Source: Diplolepis rosae
Lineage: Eukaryota; Arthropoda; Insecta; Hymenoptera; Diplolepididae
Direction: 5' to 3'
Assembly: GCA_030998225.1 (NCBI GenBank)
Contig: JAPYXD010000677.1
Location: 14,383,501 to 14,447,500 of the forward strand
Length of the DNA stretch: 64,000 nucleotides
Shown in pieces: positions 11,543 to 24,160 of this stretch (position 1 is its first letter; the number at the start of each line of letters is the position of its first letter). The notes under the pieces are model-generated. The model was given only the letters and a program-made list of their open reading frames with translations. It made no database searches and was not told the DNA's origin. The position numbers and the translations under genes are program-made.

Positions 11543-13904
11543 CACGGAAAAAAATAGTTGAGGTAATTTTACTCAACTCTGTCGATTAAACTTGGGCCAT
11601 AAGGACATTTGAACATCTATTAAATCCTAGTCGGGTAAAATGAATTTGATAAATACCTATAATTCACCCAAAGTGAAAAACAATAAGCGTTACATAGGAA
11701 ATAGTAAACAGTTGAGTAAAACCTCATTGACGACAGGGCATCAACATTTGTCAGTGGATTAACATGAAATGTATTAGTATATCACCGACGTTTGAGGCGT
11801 TTCAAACTATAATTGGGTAAAATGAGCATCGGGCGTATTATTAGCTTAAATAAAAAAAAATTCTTACTTCGAGTCTGTCATTAGTCATCCGATACATACA
11901 TACATAAACAGCATTCAAATACATTCAGTCGTAGCCAATCATATTTTTAATCACAAATACACTTAAACATATAACCTTACATAAATAAAACTAATAACTA
12001 CACTTATATATAGTACGATACGCTTTCATCGAATCACGCACATGCTCGCTTACAATTCTGCGACATAATACTTGGAACTTTCTTATATAGTGACTGCAAG
12101 AGTTATTCAGAGCTTGTGGACCAGTATCGTGACTAGAGTTCTTGAGCCTTACTCAAGTAAAAATAAATGAACTTTTTTGATAAATTATTCATAAAATATT
12201 TTTAAAAATTGATATAATTAATAAATTATTATAACTATGATTATTGCTATATATAATATAATTATCAATAACTATTTAGTATACATTTTTATTATAACTA
12301 CTGATGAAGTTTCATGAAACTAAGGTTTGAAATGTACATTAAAAATTGCATTATTATCAAAAAGTATCTTGTGTAAAATCATTTAAAAGAAGGTTTTTTT
12401 TTATTTTCTGTGTTGTATATTTTCAAAATGTGGATTTTACAATTGCGAATTCCAAATTATTATTGTGTCTAAAAAATTAATGTGAAATCTAAATCCTGTG
12501 TAGATTTTCAAATTTTATGTAATACACTTATCAAGACTTTTGATGTTTAGATTATCATTAAATCAATTTAATTTAATTAACTGAAGTGAAAAAGAAAGAA
12601 GTAATTATAAATGAATTAAGAAAAAATTATGAATCAAGAATTTATTAAACTTACAGAATCTATATAACTAGATTATGTGAAACTTTTGAATAAATTGTAT
12701 AAACTAGTGGATAATCATTGAAACAAATAGTGGTTAACACTGCGGAGCATGTACGAAAGCTTCGTGACGAACAGACAAAACACGATCAAACACGACTGCA
12801 GTACGATGAATTTTTAAAATCACTACTTTATAAGTGGAATCCACTATTTTGGAATTAGAGAGTACTAAAATAAACTGTAATCGTATTTTGTATGTTTTTA
12901 ATTGATTTTAATTATTAAATGTAATAACTTGGAACATCAGTATGCTGAAGATTCAAGACGTTTTTCTAAATAAAAATTTGTTATGTGTGCCCAAGGCGCA
13001 GATTACTTTCATTCGTTCCTGCGTGAATGGATATAGCTGGTGAAATAAATCTTGCGATTTACGGTTTACTCAACTCTCGATTAAGGTAGTACTGTCGTAA
13101 ATGGAAATACCGTTCAGATATTGATAAAATTGAAATCACTGGTGAACATTAAGCCAGAAATGACTCAGTTAAATTTTAGAGAACCTAGAGTACACTGGAG
13201 GGAAGTAATTAGTAATTGCATTTTGAGACGATTAACACCTAACTTTATGGGAAACCCAGTACATTCACGAATCCTGCCATAACTACCGTTCAGATTTGAA
13301 TAAAAATGACTGGTGCGTTGATTGATAATATAAGAATAATTTTTCAAGTGAAAAAATCTCAATTGGATACGCGTGAGCGTAGAAAAATCCAATGAAGTAA
13401 GCAAAAATATAATTTTTCTCCAGTAACCGACGGCGATTAAATAGATGTGGCAACGTCGCAGAATAAGTGAAAGCGCGCGCCATTCACGTATCGTAAGAAG
13501 TCATCTGCTATACACACATGATAGTCGCTTTCTTATGCGACGGTGACAAATTTAGATACTACGTGAAGCAAATGAGAAAAAGTATTCATTTGATTAGCAA
13601 CGTACCGACAGTACTACCTTAAAGCGTAGAGTAGAATGAAGGGAAAGCTCTACTATTTTTGTGATTTAATAAAAGACTGGTTTTTTATAATCATACTACG
13701 AGTAGTAATATATAAATCTAGAAACTTCTAATGCACGCTTTTAAACTTCACCCTACACTTCTGAATTTTACTCAACTGTAGCTTATTTTTAAACATTTAA
13801 TATATCACAAATAACTACAGTGATACTAAATAACTTCTAACTTTACATTATGTCCCAAATTTGATCGGAAGTTGAGTAAAATGACCTCAACTATTTTCTC
13901 CGTG
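11543..13904. repeat. Family F TIR element, 2.36 kb, TA flanks
   Basis: After TA (11541-11542) the left end reads cacggaaaaaaatagttgag. The right end before TA (13905-13906) is ctcaactattttctccgtg, and gtaattttactcaact/agttgagtaaaatgac extends the arms to about 37 bp. The interior is A+T-rich with no transposase I can recognise. It is long for a MITE, so it may be an internally rearranged non-autonomous copy. Confidence 0.75.
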
Positions 13905-14242
13905 TATACGCTGAATTCAAGTCGAAGTTATCTCTTAAACGTGAGAAATTTAAGACTTCCTTTTTACTGTGATTTCTGAAAAATTTCCCAGAAAATCTTA
14001 AACAATCTAAAAATTTCAAGAGGGAAGAGACATTCGATTCGAAAGTATCTACAAGGATGGCTTTGATTTGTTCTATACTTGAATATGCATAAATCGAATA
14101 AAATGTTCTCTATTTGATTTGATTTCCCCTCTGGAGTTTTATCTCATCGCAAATCCTGGGAATGAAACTTTGTTGGTGTAAACTTTCTTCGGGTAGATGT
14201 TAGATCTGCAAATGCTGTGAAGTGATTGATCCTGCGGCGGTA

Positions 14243-14263
14243 CCACACACACACACACACACA
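14243..14263. repeat. (CA)n microsatellite
   Basis: About ten CA dinucleotides, just upstream of a long (AT)n tract. Confidence 0.9.
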
Positions 14264-14276
14264 GATTCTATACATT

Positions 14277-15362
<1,086 letters not shown>

Positions 15363-15665
15363 ATATGATACACGGAGGAACTCAAGTTTACAATTTTTGC
15401 TAAACTACGTTTCAATTTAGGGGAAAACGTATCATAGTGAGAATTTTCCGCAGCGAAATACCAAACTTCAGATGAATTATATTAGAATTTACTATATATT
15501 GTATCAAACTTTACTATAACCTATACTAAATTTGTATACCAGTTTTCGAATCTTTAGTATTTTGACTGCGAAAAATGTCCATTCGGCTAGGAATAATTAC
15601 CATTGCACCTCGATTTTCCCTAAATTCCTAATATTTTTTATAATTATTATTATAAAATGAAACAT
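15363..15665. repeat. Family T repeat, copy 1
   Basis: It shares, in inverted orientation, several blocks with 49690-49990: gaaaatcgaggtgcaat, the atgataca.ttt.ccctaaatt block, and the gaaattctca/tgagaattttc block. Two dispersed copies of about 300 bp; class unknown. Confidence 0.5.
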
Positions 15666-16301
15666 ATATTGCTATACAAAGTTTCTCCAGTAGCAGTATT
15701 TTGACAACAATTTTTTCCTTGCCTGCTGGAAGTAAAGAGATAGAAACTCTATCATTTCTAGTCGCATTCTATCCTTTAGATAGAAAGAGATAAAGAAAAT
15801 TTATCCTAATCTATCTCTTTTAATCCTGTTTTCTTTGTCTCAGTCTATCCTTTGTACATCCACCTGTATCTGTTCCTATCTCTAGTCTATCCACCTTTAT
15901 GTCTTTATATCTCTTTGCCAATCGAGATTGGCGCCTATCTCTTTTCTTTATTTCAGTTTATCCCTCGACCATCCTCCTCTATATATTTTTATCTGTTATC
16001 TATCCACCAATATCCTTTTCTATTTCTTTGCCAATATAGATTCATGGCTATATCTTTCAATGATCTTCTCTTTATCTCAGTCTTTTCTTCATCTATTTAC
16101 TTCTATCACTTTCTATCTCTTGTCTATTCTCCTTTATCTCTTTATATCTCTTCGTTAATCCAGGTCCACACTTATCTCTTTCCATCTCTGTCTATCCTCG
16201 TATTTAGTTCTTCTAATTTTCTAAATACTGTATCATTAATTACAAACAATTACTTCTATTTATTAAATAGAAAAGAGATAGAAAATGATACCGCAAATAT
16301 A

Positions 16302-17058
16302 AAGGGTTTCCCAATAAGGGTGATATGTTTTGAAATTGAAAAAAAACACTGAATATTCATTCGGAATTGATCGAAATCTTTTTTATTATATTGGATATTC
16401 TATGCCATTTATGATTTAAACAATATATCGGCCAAATGTCCCTCGAGACTTGAGCCAAAAATGCGCCTCATCAGAAAAGATGATTTTTTTATGAAAATTG
16501 GGATCATTTTCAATTGATTCCAGAGCCCAATCCGCGAACTCCCGACGCAAACGATGGTCATTAGGCTTCAGTCCTTGGGCCAGAATCATCTTATAGGGAT
16601 GCAGGCCAAGATCCAATCGCAAAATACGCCAGGTAGTCATCCTGGACAGGCCCAATTCCTGAGATCGGCGTGGCACCGACAATTCACGGTTTTCCTCGAT
16701 ACTGGCCTGTACGGCGGCTATATTCTGTGTAGAACGTGCGGTACGCATACGATTTTTAGGCTTAGTATCCAATAGAGTAAATTCACTCTCCAACTTATCG
16801 ATTATTCGACGAATTGAGAGCGCGGATGGAGCAGAATGACGACCATATTTTGCACGATATGCTCTTTGAACACCGACAAAACTTCTCGAATTTTGATAAA
16901 ATAATTGGACAATTTCCAAACGTTGTGGAAGCGTGAAACTACTCATGATTAAATGGCAAACCTTACTGATGACAACTGACAGCAGACGTCAAAAATTTCA
17001 GTTCAAATGAGCCAGATAGGGACATTCAAAATCATATCACCCCTATTGGGAAACCCTT
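16302..17058. mobile_element. Tc1/mariner-type element, internally deleted, with TIRs and TA duplication
   Basis: The left terminus aagggtttcccaataagggt and the right terminus (inverse of aagggtttcccaatagggg) form TIRs of about 26 bp with one or two differences, continuing tgatatg. The dinucleotide TA at 16300-16301 and 17059-17060 is the target duplication expected for Tc1/mariner. The 757-bp element carries the N-terminal half of a transposase on the minus strand. It is too short for a full gene, so it is non-autonomous. The two TIRs are almost identical, which suggests a fairly recent origin. Confidence 0.9.
16416..16946 (-). pseudogene. Truncated Tc1/mariner-like transposase (176 codons)
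   Basis: It starts MSSFTLPQRLEIVQLFYQ, the N-terminal helix-turn-helix of insect transposases annotated with DUF4817. A second HTH region around residues 85-115 contains RRSQELGLSRMTTWRILR. The first catalytic Asp of the DDE/D triad is present near the C-terminus in IIFSDEAHFWL. The frame then stops after FGRYIV, so the second Asp and the final acidic residue are missing. Full-length relatives are roughly 340 residues. The deletion is internal because both TIRs survive. The reading frame is intact, so a DNA-binding-only product is possible; no sign of expression is visible. Confidence 0.85.
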
Positions 17059-17358
17059 TACAAAAGATAGATAGAAATAGAGAAAAAGACATTCAAAAGT
17101 TAGCGTGAGTCTGGATTGATAAAGAGATAGAAAAAGTTGCATAGGGATAGTCGAGGGATGGAAATGGATAGCGAAAAGTATAAACGAAACGTTCGGCATT
17201 AATTTGGTGCGTGCGTGGTTAGAGTTCGCATCTTGATACTTGTGGATTTTTCAGTGTTATACGCGTTAGCGAAAAATTTAGAATATTGTTTATATATAAA
17301 TTAATGTATTTATTAAGTTTTTGAGCATATGTTAAAGGTATGAAAATTAAATTTAATA

Positions 17359-17500
17359 TTTTTCACTGTCAAATCAGTCAATTTTCATTGAAATAATCAG
17401 TGAAATTTGACTGATTTACAGTAACCTCTTTTTAGCTATTTGAATCAGTCTAATTTCACTGATAATCAGTAGATTTGGACTGATCCAAGTTTAGAGAGTA
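17359..17500. repeat. Family B MITE, copy 2 (truncated, inverted)
   Basis: Contains tttacagtaacctcttttta, gctatttgaatcagtc and cactgataatcagtaga, and ends tttagagagta. Orientation is opposite to copy 1 and the distal arm is missing. Confidence 0.7.
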
Positions 17501-17735
17501 TTTGAAGACATTTTACTTTTTTTCAGAATTGGAAACAGAGCTGTAAAGAAAGTTTATTAAAAAAACATTATTGAAAATATTATTTTTTGTAAGTTTTGAA
17601 TTCATTCCATAAGAAATAATGTTTTTTTCCATAATACAGGTCCGATACTATCATTTCAAGTCTGAAAATCATAGAAAAACATTTTTTTTCCAGAGACATA
17701 ATCTTTGGCACGACAGCTACGTTAATGCTAAATAT
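17501..17735. repeat. Family D (TTAA snapback) right-arm fragment
   Basis: atttcaagtctgaaaatcat, agaaaaac.tttttttcca, gagac and tggcacgacagctac match the right arm of 41504-42167. The left arm is absent, so this is a solo half of the palindrome. Confidence 0.6.
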
Positions 17736-19914
17736 AGATACTTCTAACTTTTTTTCCATAAAGTGTTTTTTATGATTTTAAGTATTAAAAATCGTCTTTC
17801 TGTGAAGATAAGCATCTATTTATCAAAAAAAATTGGAGTACAACGATAAGGAAAGAAGTCCAATAAAAAATAAAAGTTCTGAAACAAATAACTCATATGT
17901 TTAGAATTTGTTTGGGAAGAATAATCTTCTTTCTTTTGAACGATATCATAAATAATAATATTGCGATTCTTGAATACATAGTTAAATACTTTCTGCTCAA
18001 AACCTGTTTTTTCGGTAAGGAAACTACTTTGATACCCTCTCTATTTTACAATGGTCATAGTTACAAACGCCCCTCTATTCTCGAATCTCCTAATTGTGTT
18101 CCTGTTAGATGACGATCTCGATACCGTTCTCAATTATGATAAATTGCATATAATTACGCCAGGTAGAGCACGCTTAGGGGAAGGCGGGGTTTATCTGGAT
18201 GATAAAGGGTTTGCTCGGGGAGAGAACGAACGATTTGCATGTGACTAACTTAATCAGTGCCAACACCTTATACTCTCGGCGTGCAAAGGCCGTCGATTTA
18301 ATGAGATACGAAAAACACAGTGCTGACTCTAACACTTCAGATTAATTTTAATTGCCGCTTTAATAAATCGCAAATACCAGGCAATTCTTGACTTTCTTGA
18401 CAAATTATTGTAAGACTGATGACTCTCACTGTGACTGAGTTTTTTTTTCCTTAGTCCATTTTCTTGCCTTCCCTGCTAATCTCATCCAATACTAGGACAT
18501 AATTGAGCATTTCAGTTTTTTCTCTCTTCAAATGAATAAATTACTATTTTCTTAATTATTTTACCCAAAAAACTCCCTTTTGTTGCATGACAATAAAATA
18601 TGAGTTCCATTTATGAAATTCAGATCATGTCTTATTATTTTTGAAAACAGAAAATCTCGAGCTTAGTTTGATTGGATGGCGTGAAGCGTCAGTTTAAAAT
18701 GGAAGTATGATACGTTGTAGGGTTCAAGAACTGGCAGATTTATTTATTTAAAAAAATAAATAAATTATGAAAATAACTTGATAATTTCCGCTTATAAGTT
18801 TGAAAATTTCAATGATTTCAAAATATTTATAGTTGAAGGACCATTTAATAGATTGATTTTTTAAGGTAATGAATGATACGTTTCACTGCCTTGGATAGAT
18901 GAAATGAAAGGTATTTGAAATAAATCGGAACACTGTTAAATGCACTGATCTATGTTCTCATCTGTCATAGTTTTATCACTGGGTCATTTTGCTTTTTGAC
19001 ACTGATTTCGCACTTGAGCGGCTCGGCTATTCGCTCGAATTAATCTGCGAATCGTCGACCCGAAATTTAACAGGTGCGGGTAATATTTTGATGTCATGCC
19101 TACAAAACCTTATGCAGTTTGTCACCGTGCGTTATGGGCACACGTATACGCTCTATTGATCCACATGTGCATTCGATGTTGGTACTAGGTTGCACTAAAT
19201 CGATCTCCCCAATGCGATGGAAGCTAGTAGTCTATTATATGCAATAAAATTTCAAGTTTTTTCATAAAACTCTTCTGGGTAGTGAATTTTAAAAAACAAT
19301 TGGAAAAATGATACTTTACATGGTATACATTTTGGTTGGCACATATTCTTATATATGTGAAGTGTAGTAACCTCAACAGTATTATTAGGCACCATTTATC
19401 TAAGGAAAATGTACAACTCTGTCATCCATGAATCATATATATTATCAGAAATAGACAAATAAATGAAAAATGGTTGGTAAGAAATATTCAAAAAAACGAA
19501 AGAAGAATATGCCTTTTGATTTTGGAAATTTTCTAATAAAATTAAAGGTTGAAATGAATTTTCAAATGTTTGGTGATTTTCCTTTTGAAGGCTGCGTTTG
19601 AAAAATTGAAATTATAATTTTTATGTATAACAAGTAGTTCAATAATAAAAATATAACAAATAATCAAAACTATCTCATGCCAGGATTTTCACTTTCTTTA
19701 GCTGTAGACATCTTAATAAAAAAGAAACTTCCAAAATAGTAATAATAATGAAACCTTGCGTCTATCTTTTTTATTCATAAGAGAATTTGATTAATTGTTT
19801 TTTATAGTGTAAGAAATTTTTTGGAGAATTTTCCCCAAATCTGTTGAAACGCTACTTTTTACAAACTTCGATCAATTTTCTCTACATTGTAGTAGGAAAA
19901 ATTTTCTAAACATT
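17736..19914. other. Unassigned sequence with a single-copy island
   Basis: No gene assigned. 18040-18260 and 19005-19230 are richer in GC and single-copy within the window. A possible signal exon at 17897-18015 was examined and rejected (see the rejected list). Confidence 0.35.
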
Positions 19915-20007
19915 TGTTTGTTCATTTCTTTGGCATAGGGTCAGTTTCTTCTTATTTTCTTTGATTAAAATTATTATTACATTTAAAAATGCGCAAAAAG
20001 AAAGAAA

Positions 20008-20048
20008 GGAAAACGTTTCGGCCACATATGGGGGCCCTCTTCAGTGCC
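20008..20048 (-). ncRNA. Hammerhead-ribozyme-like core, left arm copy
   Basis: On the minus strand: CUGAAGA, then a hairpin closed by GGCC/GGCC, then GAAAC and GUU. Stem I (GGCA upstream) faces UUCC instead of UGCC, so one pair is lost. The core bases expected of a hammerhead (CUGANGA and GAAA) are intact. Confidence 0.5.
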
Positions 20049-20713
20049 GTAAATTCAAAGATTAATTCAAAATTTCTGTAAAGAATTACAATATAGAAGA
20101 TAATTAAAAAAGAATTATCATAAAAATTAAAAACTTATCACATAGCTTGCAATTCAAAATGAAGTAGTCCAGTATGCAGCATCACGAATTGAAAAATTAC
20201 TTGAAGTTCACTATGAATAAAAAACCGGATAAAATGAAAAAATATAAAAGATTTTGCACACGAACCGACCGGAATTTTTCTCTCAGGATTGCTTATAGGA
20301 AAAAAATTTTCGGTCAGCAAAGCCACATGTCCCGAGTCGGTTTTTAAAACAGTTCAGATCATTCTGTGAGAGACGCCGGTATTAAAGTCTTCACGAGAAG
20401 TTTTCATGAATTTAAAACTTTTTCGCGTTTTGCCATTGTGAACCAATTTGGCATCATTCATTAATACTAAACATTTTTTGAAAAAAATTCCGGTCGGTTC
20501 GTGTGCAAAATCTTTTATATTTTTTCATTTTATCCGGTTTTTTATTCATAGTGAACTTCAAGTAATTTTTCAATTCGTGATGCTGCATACTGGACTACTT
20601 CATTTTGAATTGCAAGCTATGTGATAAGTTTTTAAATTTTATGATAATTCTTTTTTAATTATCTTCTATATTGTAATTCTTTACAGAAATTTTGAATTAA
20701 TCTTTGAATTTAC

Positions 20714-20754
20714 GGCACTGAAGAGGGCCCCCATATGTGGCCGAAACGTTTGCC
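20714..20754 (+). ncRNA. Hammerhead-ribozyme-like core, right arm copy
   Basis: Order seen: stem I GGCA (20714-20717), core CUGAAGA (20718-20724), stem II GGGCC...GGCC hairpin (20725-20742), GAAA, then ACGU as a minimal self-complementary stem III, a cleavage-type U, and stem I partner UGCC (20751-20754). This matches the type I hammerhead layout. The 2-bp stem III with no loop would need dimerisation, as reported for Penelope-like hammerheads. Self-cleavage is inferred, not shown. Confidence 0.6.
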
Positions 20755-20847
20755 TTTCTTTCTTTTTGCGCATTTTTAAATGTAATAATAATTTTAATCA
20801 AAGAAAATAAGAAGAAACTGACCCTATGCCAAAGAAATGAACAAACA

Positions 20848-21340
20848 TTATATGAATTTGGGCCAATACAATAATAGACATGTTACCAAACATGTCAATT
20901 TGAAATTTCTAAACATTCTTGTGGAGTATTTCTCACAATATTTTTAATCATCTCCAAAATTCGTTTGGAGAAGTTTTTTGAAATTCCCAAGCTTTATGAG
21001 AATATTTCCATATATTTTTGATACACTACCGAACGCCCGAGGAGAAATTTGTAGAAAAATTGTACAATATTTTTTCAGTTCCCTAACATTAATTCTTGAC
21101 CAAGACTTAGAGTATTACTTCAAAAAAAAGTATTTTAGAAATAAGAAATAATTTTTTGTATATATTTCAAAATACAAATATAGATTTAGAATAAAGTATA
21201 ACAGGTCGCAGCTTGACATTTTGGGTCCCGGTGAAAAAAATGTAGAGGGCCCTTTCTCCCCATGTGGGGCCCCCACGATCGTGGAGCCTGGGGCAGATTA
21301 CACTAGTCTCCCTCCCCCCCTTAGCTGCGCCCCTGAAGTA
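20848..21340. other. A+T-rich sequence ending in a GC-rich repeat remnant
   Basis: 21200-21338 (gagggccctttc, ggggcccccacgatcgtgg, cttagctgcgcccctga) has the look of a widespread TE-end motif, but it has no second copy in the window. No coding sequence seen. Confidence 0.4.
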
Positions 21341-21342
21341 TA

Positions 21343-21539
21343 CACTGAGAAAAAAATTTATCCAACAAAACTTTTTTTGTTGTCCTAACAAAATATTTTG
21401 TTGTCCCAACAAAACATTTTGTTTAAGTAACAAAATTTGATTGATATAGCAAAATGTTTTGTTGGCACAACAAAAGAATTTTGTTGGCTAAATACTAACA
21501 AAATATTTTTGTTGTGCCAACAAAACTGTTTTCTCAGTG
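21343..21539. repeat. Family G MITE, copy 1, next to a splice acceptor
   Basis: 197 bp between TA dinucleotides (21341-21342 and 21540-21541). Ends cactgagaaaa and tttttctcagtg-type inverse (here gttttctcagtg). The interior repeats CAACAAAA/TTTTGTTG six or more times in both orientations. An equally long copy is at 24161-24357. Its right end lies 40 bp upstream of the acceptor of the first Ig exon, so it sits where the branch point and pyrimidine tract are normally chosen. Confidence 0.85.
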
Positions 21540-21581
21540 TACATTCAAAATGGAAGAATATATGTATGTTTTTTTTTTCAG

Positions 21582-21965
21582 TTTCGCTGCAGCTGAAAAT
21601 CAAACAGGTGAACATTCCAGAGACAGTGAAAGAAGGTGAAGTGGATTATGTGATTTTGGATTGTGACTATGATCTTGAAGGAACATCTAGTAAACTTTTA
21701 GTAGTGAAATGGTTTTTCAATAAAGAAGGATCGGAAGGCGAAGATGGTTATTTAGTTTATCAATGGATTTATGGCAATAAACCGGATGCCGATGAAAGTT
21801 TTCGTAAATACATAGATCTTCAGTACAAAGCAAGCGATGATCCTTATACAATGTATCGTGCAATGAAATTGAATAAACCTAACATCGATCTCACTGGCAC
21901 ATACAAATGTGACATTTCTACTATTGCTGATGAAACACACGCAAGGAGACCAATGGTTGTATATT
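21582..21965 (+). CDS. Ig-superfamily surface protein, exon encoding Ig domain 1
   Basis: This is the first visible exon of a + strand gene joined to 28076-28196, 28658-28842, 34003-34101 and 58302-58396 (884 nt, 294 residues visible). The acceptor is a T-run plus CAG at 21571-21581 and the donor is GTAAGT at 21966; the intron is phase 1 on both sides, usual for Ig domains. Numbering from the split first codon, Cys28 (VILDCDYDL), Trp44 (VVKWFF) and Cys110 in DLTGTYKC are the B-strand Cys, C-strand Trp and F-strand D.G.Y.C of a V-type Ig fold. The first strand motif (LKIKQVNIPETVKEG) resembles insect Beat-like proteins. The role is probably cell-surface recognition, by family. The signal-peptide exon was not found. 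An in-frame ATG at 21566 exists but lies in the pyrimidine tract. Confidence 0.9.
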
Positions 21966-23030
21966 GTAAGTATTGCCAATTTCATAACAATATGAATATC
22001 ATAAAATCTTGGAAAATTCAACACGTATAAATTTGTATAAAATCAACATAAGTTCGAATAATTTGCAAAAACTTTCAAACTCAAATATTTCGAATCGAGT
22101 TTTTACAGCTTGGGAAACTCTCAGCTAAATCGCATAATGAACAATAAAATATTAAAAAGTTTGAAATATTAAGTCGCAAAAAATGAAAGACTTTCAAGTT
22201 GTTTTGTAAAATTGATCGATTTATGCAAGTTATGTGACATGCGATTCGAGTTTTTGCTTAACCCTGAAAGTTCCAGAACATAATTCTTTATTACTGCTGC
22301 ATTATATAATATAAAAATATACTTAGAAATCATTTATTTATCAAATGTTAACAAATAGTTAAAACAATTACATAATGATATTTTCTTAATTTTAGAAGCG
22401 TTAAAATATATACAAAACAGAAATGTTCGGTAATATCCTAATTTCATAAAATTTTTAGATTTGAAAACTTAAAATTCTAAATATCTCTGTATTATATAGA
22501 TCCGAATGTTTTGAAGATCAAAAAAATGCCACTGTGTCTACATTTTACCAAATTATTCATTATTACTTCATAAATAAAATCTCCTCGTGTTTTTGTTCAT
22601 TATTTCATACTTTTATTCAAGCAGTTGTGAAATTACCGTAGCGTAGTAATCTTTTAAAGATTAATAACCTATTCTAGTAGTCAAGCTAAGGTGGATTAGG
22701 ATAACAAGCTCCAGGACTATATTCATGCGTGGAATGGCTTGGGTTCAGACAATTGATTCAGCAGTCAGTATAATGTGCACGCGTGCGTTTCCGGCCTTAA
22801 TCCTAGTTCTAAGCCTCACATCTAGTGTTAAACCGAAATTACCTCCCTTTGACTAAAATAGACTTCCCAGATAGAAAATTCAAAGCAAGAGAGAAATAAT
22901 ACAAATGAACATTAATAATTCATATGAAGTAATAATAATTTTGAATTTTGTTATAGTGGACAAAGTGGTAAATATTTATAAAGAAAATTAATCAATTGCT
23001 AGGAAGCTAAAAGGGCAAAGAAAGCTGCTC

Positions 23031-23197
23031 TATGAATTTGAATCAGTCAAATTTCACTGATTATTTCAGTGAAAATTGACTGCTTGACAGTGAAAAATAT
23101 TGTTTTCACTTATTCAGATTTAGAGAGTGAGATATTCCCCCTAAATCTAAATCAGTAAAATTCACTGGTGCATTTTATTTATTAAGATTTAGGGAGT
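23031..23197. repeat. Family B MITE, copy 3 (degenerate)
   Basis: It contains tgaatcagtcaaatttcact, gattatttcagtgaaaattg and attcagatttagagagt. A second short piece at 23138-23197 runs from ctaaatctaaatcag to tttagggagt. The middle is rearranged or deleted compared with copies 4 and 5. Confidence 0.7.
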
Positions 23198-24160
23198 TGG
23201 TTTTAATTAAATGTTATCATTTACGGTATATTATTGCGTAGCAGGAAAATCTCATTTTCATTTCCATTTATTTTCTCACAGTTTCGTATTTTGTTAACAA
23301 AAGTTTCAAATTTGTTTAGGAAATTTCTAAGAGCTCCAGAGTTTTCTTTGATAAGAAATGAGTCTTTATTTAAATTCATTTTGATTAAATGCTTTTTATT
23401 TTCTTTAAACTTTATATATTTTGTATTATATTATGTAATAAAAAGTTGGAGAGAAAGAGAAGTATTAAAAATGAAGGGTTTCGTGACTCCTTTAACAGGA
23501 ATCCTGGTTTAACCTCGTCTTGTGTGTATTTTTACTTTTTGTATTTTGTATATCTCTTTCCACTCCAACCGTTCGTTCTCGAAATAAAGGTCGCCAGTCG
23601 TAATAAAATGGAGCAAAAGAAACTGGAAGAAGGTTTCGCATTGTCGCGGTAATGCGGCAGCGCATTTTGCGCGACGCGGTCTATTCGATATTATTACATT
23701 TTTATTTTCACCTTTCGTGCAGTTACTCACAGTATCTTGAGGAGTGTTTCGGAAGCGTAACTTCCTGTTTTGTATAGAAAAAGTCTGAGATCGGCTTTAA
23801 GGCGTGATATGATTCAAAAATGTACCAAACACGTCGTATTATGTAGATTTTTTTTTATAAAATATTAAACCATTTTGTGAAAACCCTAAGATAAAACTAA
23901 CAGAGGTTTTTTAATTTTTGGAAGTGAAGTTTTTTTATTACAAGGCAAAAGAAATTACCAACATGAATTTCTTCAACTCAGTATTTTTATTAATTTTTTT
24001 GTAATGAGATTTCTTCGGACAATATTTACAGTTGGTGATCTTTTGAAATTCTTCTAAATTGAAATTACAGCCTACATGTAGTCGGAATAAAGAATGGATT
24101 TTGTAAAACATGTAACTGCTAATTTAATGATTGTTACAATTACTATTTTGGTCGATGTTA

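Larger units (their letters stand above)
15730..17170. repeat. Degenerate TCTATCTCTTT/AAAGAGATAGA low-complexity tract
   Basis: Pyrimidine-rich sequence (tctatctcttt, tctttatctc, tttctatc) dominates 15800-16220. Purine-rich sequence (gatagatagaaatagagaa) resumes right after the transposon at 17061-17170. The tract gives long false frames of Leu/Ser/Phe/Tyr. It was interrupted by the TA-flanked element at 16302-17058. Confidence 0.7.
19915..20847. mobile_element. Large palindromic element with two hammerhead-like cores
   Basis: The left arm 19915-20279 and right arm 20490-20847 are near-identical inverted repeats (ends tgtttgttcatttctttggc and inverse), separated by about 210 bp beginning ctctcaggattgcttatagg. 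Each arm carries the block ggcactgaagagggcc...gccgaaacgtt about 100 bp from its outer end. The centre and right arm recur at 60535-61091, and a shortened palindrome with the same block is at 25229-25493. Hammerhead motifs are known in Penelope-like elements and related non-autonomous elements, so I infer that type of origin; no reverse transcriptase is present here. Confidence 0.7.

Noticed and set aside
15852..16352. 166-codon plus-strand frame
   Set aside because: Translation of the TCTATC-type low-complexity tract (Leu, Ser, Phe, Tyr, Ile) running into the transposon end.
17897..18015. Possible signal-peptide exon (ATG at 17897, donor GTAAGG after G, phase 1) for the Ig gene
   Set aside because: The phase would fit, but the peptide is long and not signal-like, and part of it (aataataatattgc.attcttgaata) recurs at 8150-8200, so it is probably repeat sequence.
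21437..21581. Upstream extension of the Ig1 reading frame
   Set aside because: It lies in the family G MITE and the polypyrimidine tract; the CAG acceptor at 21579-21581 explains the start of the exon.
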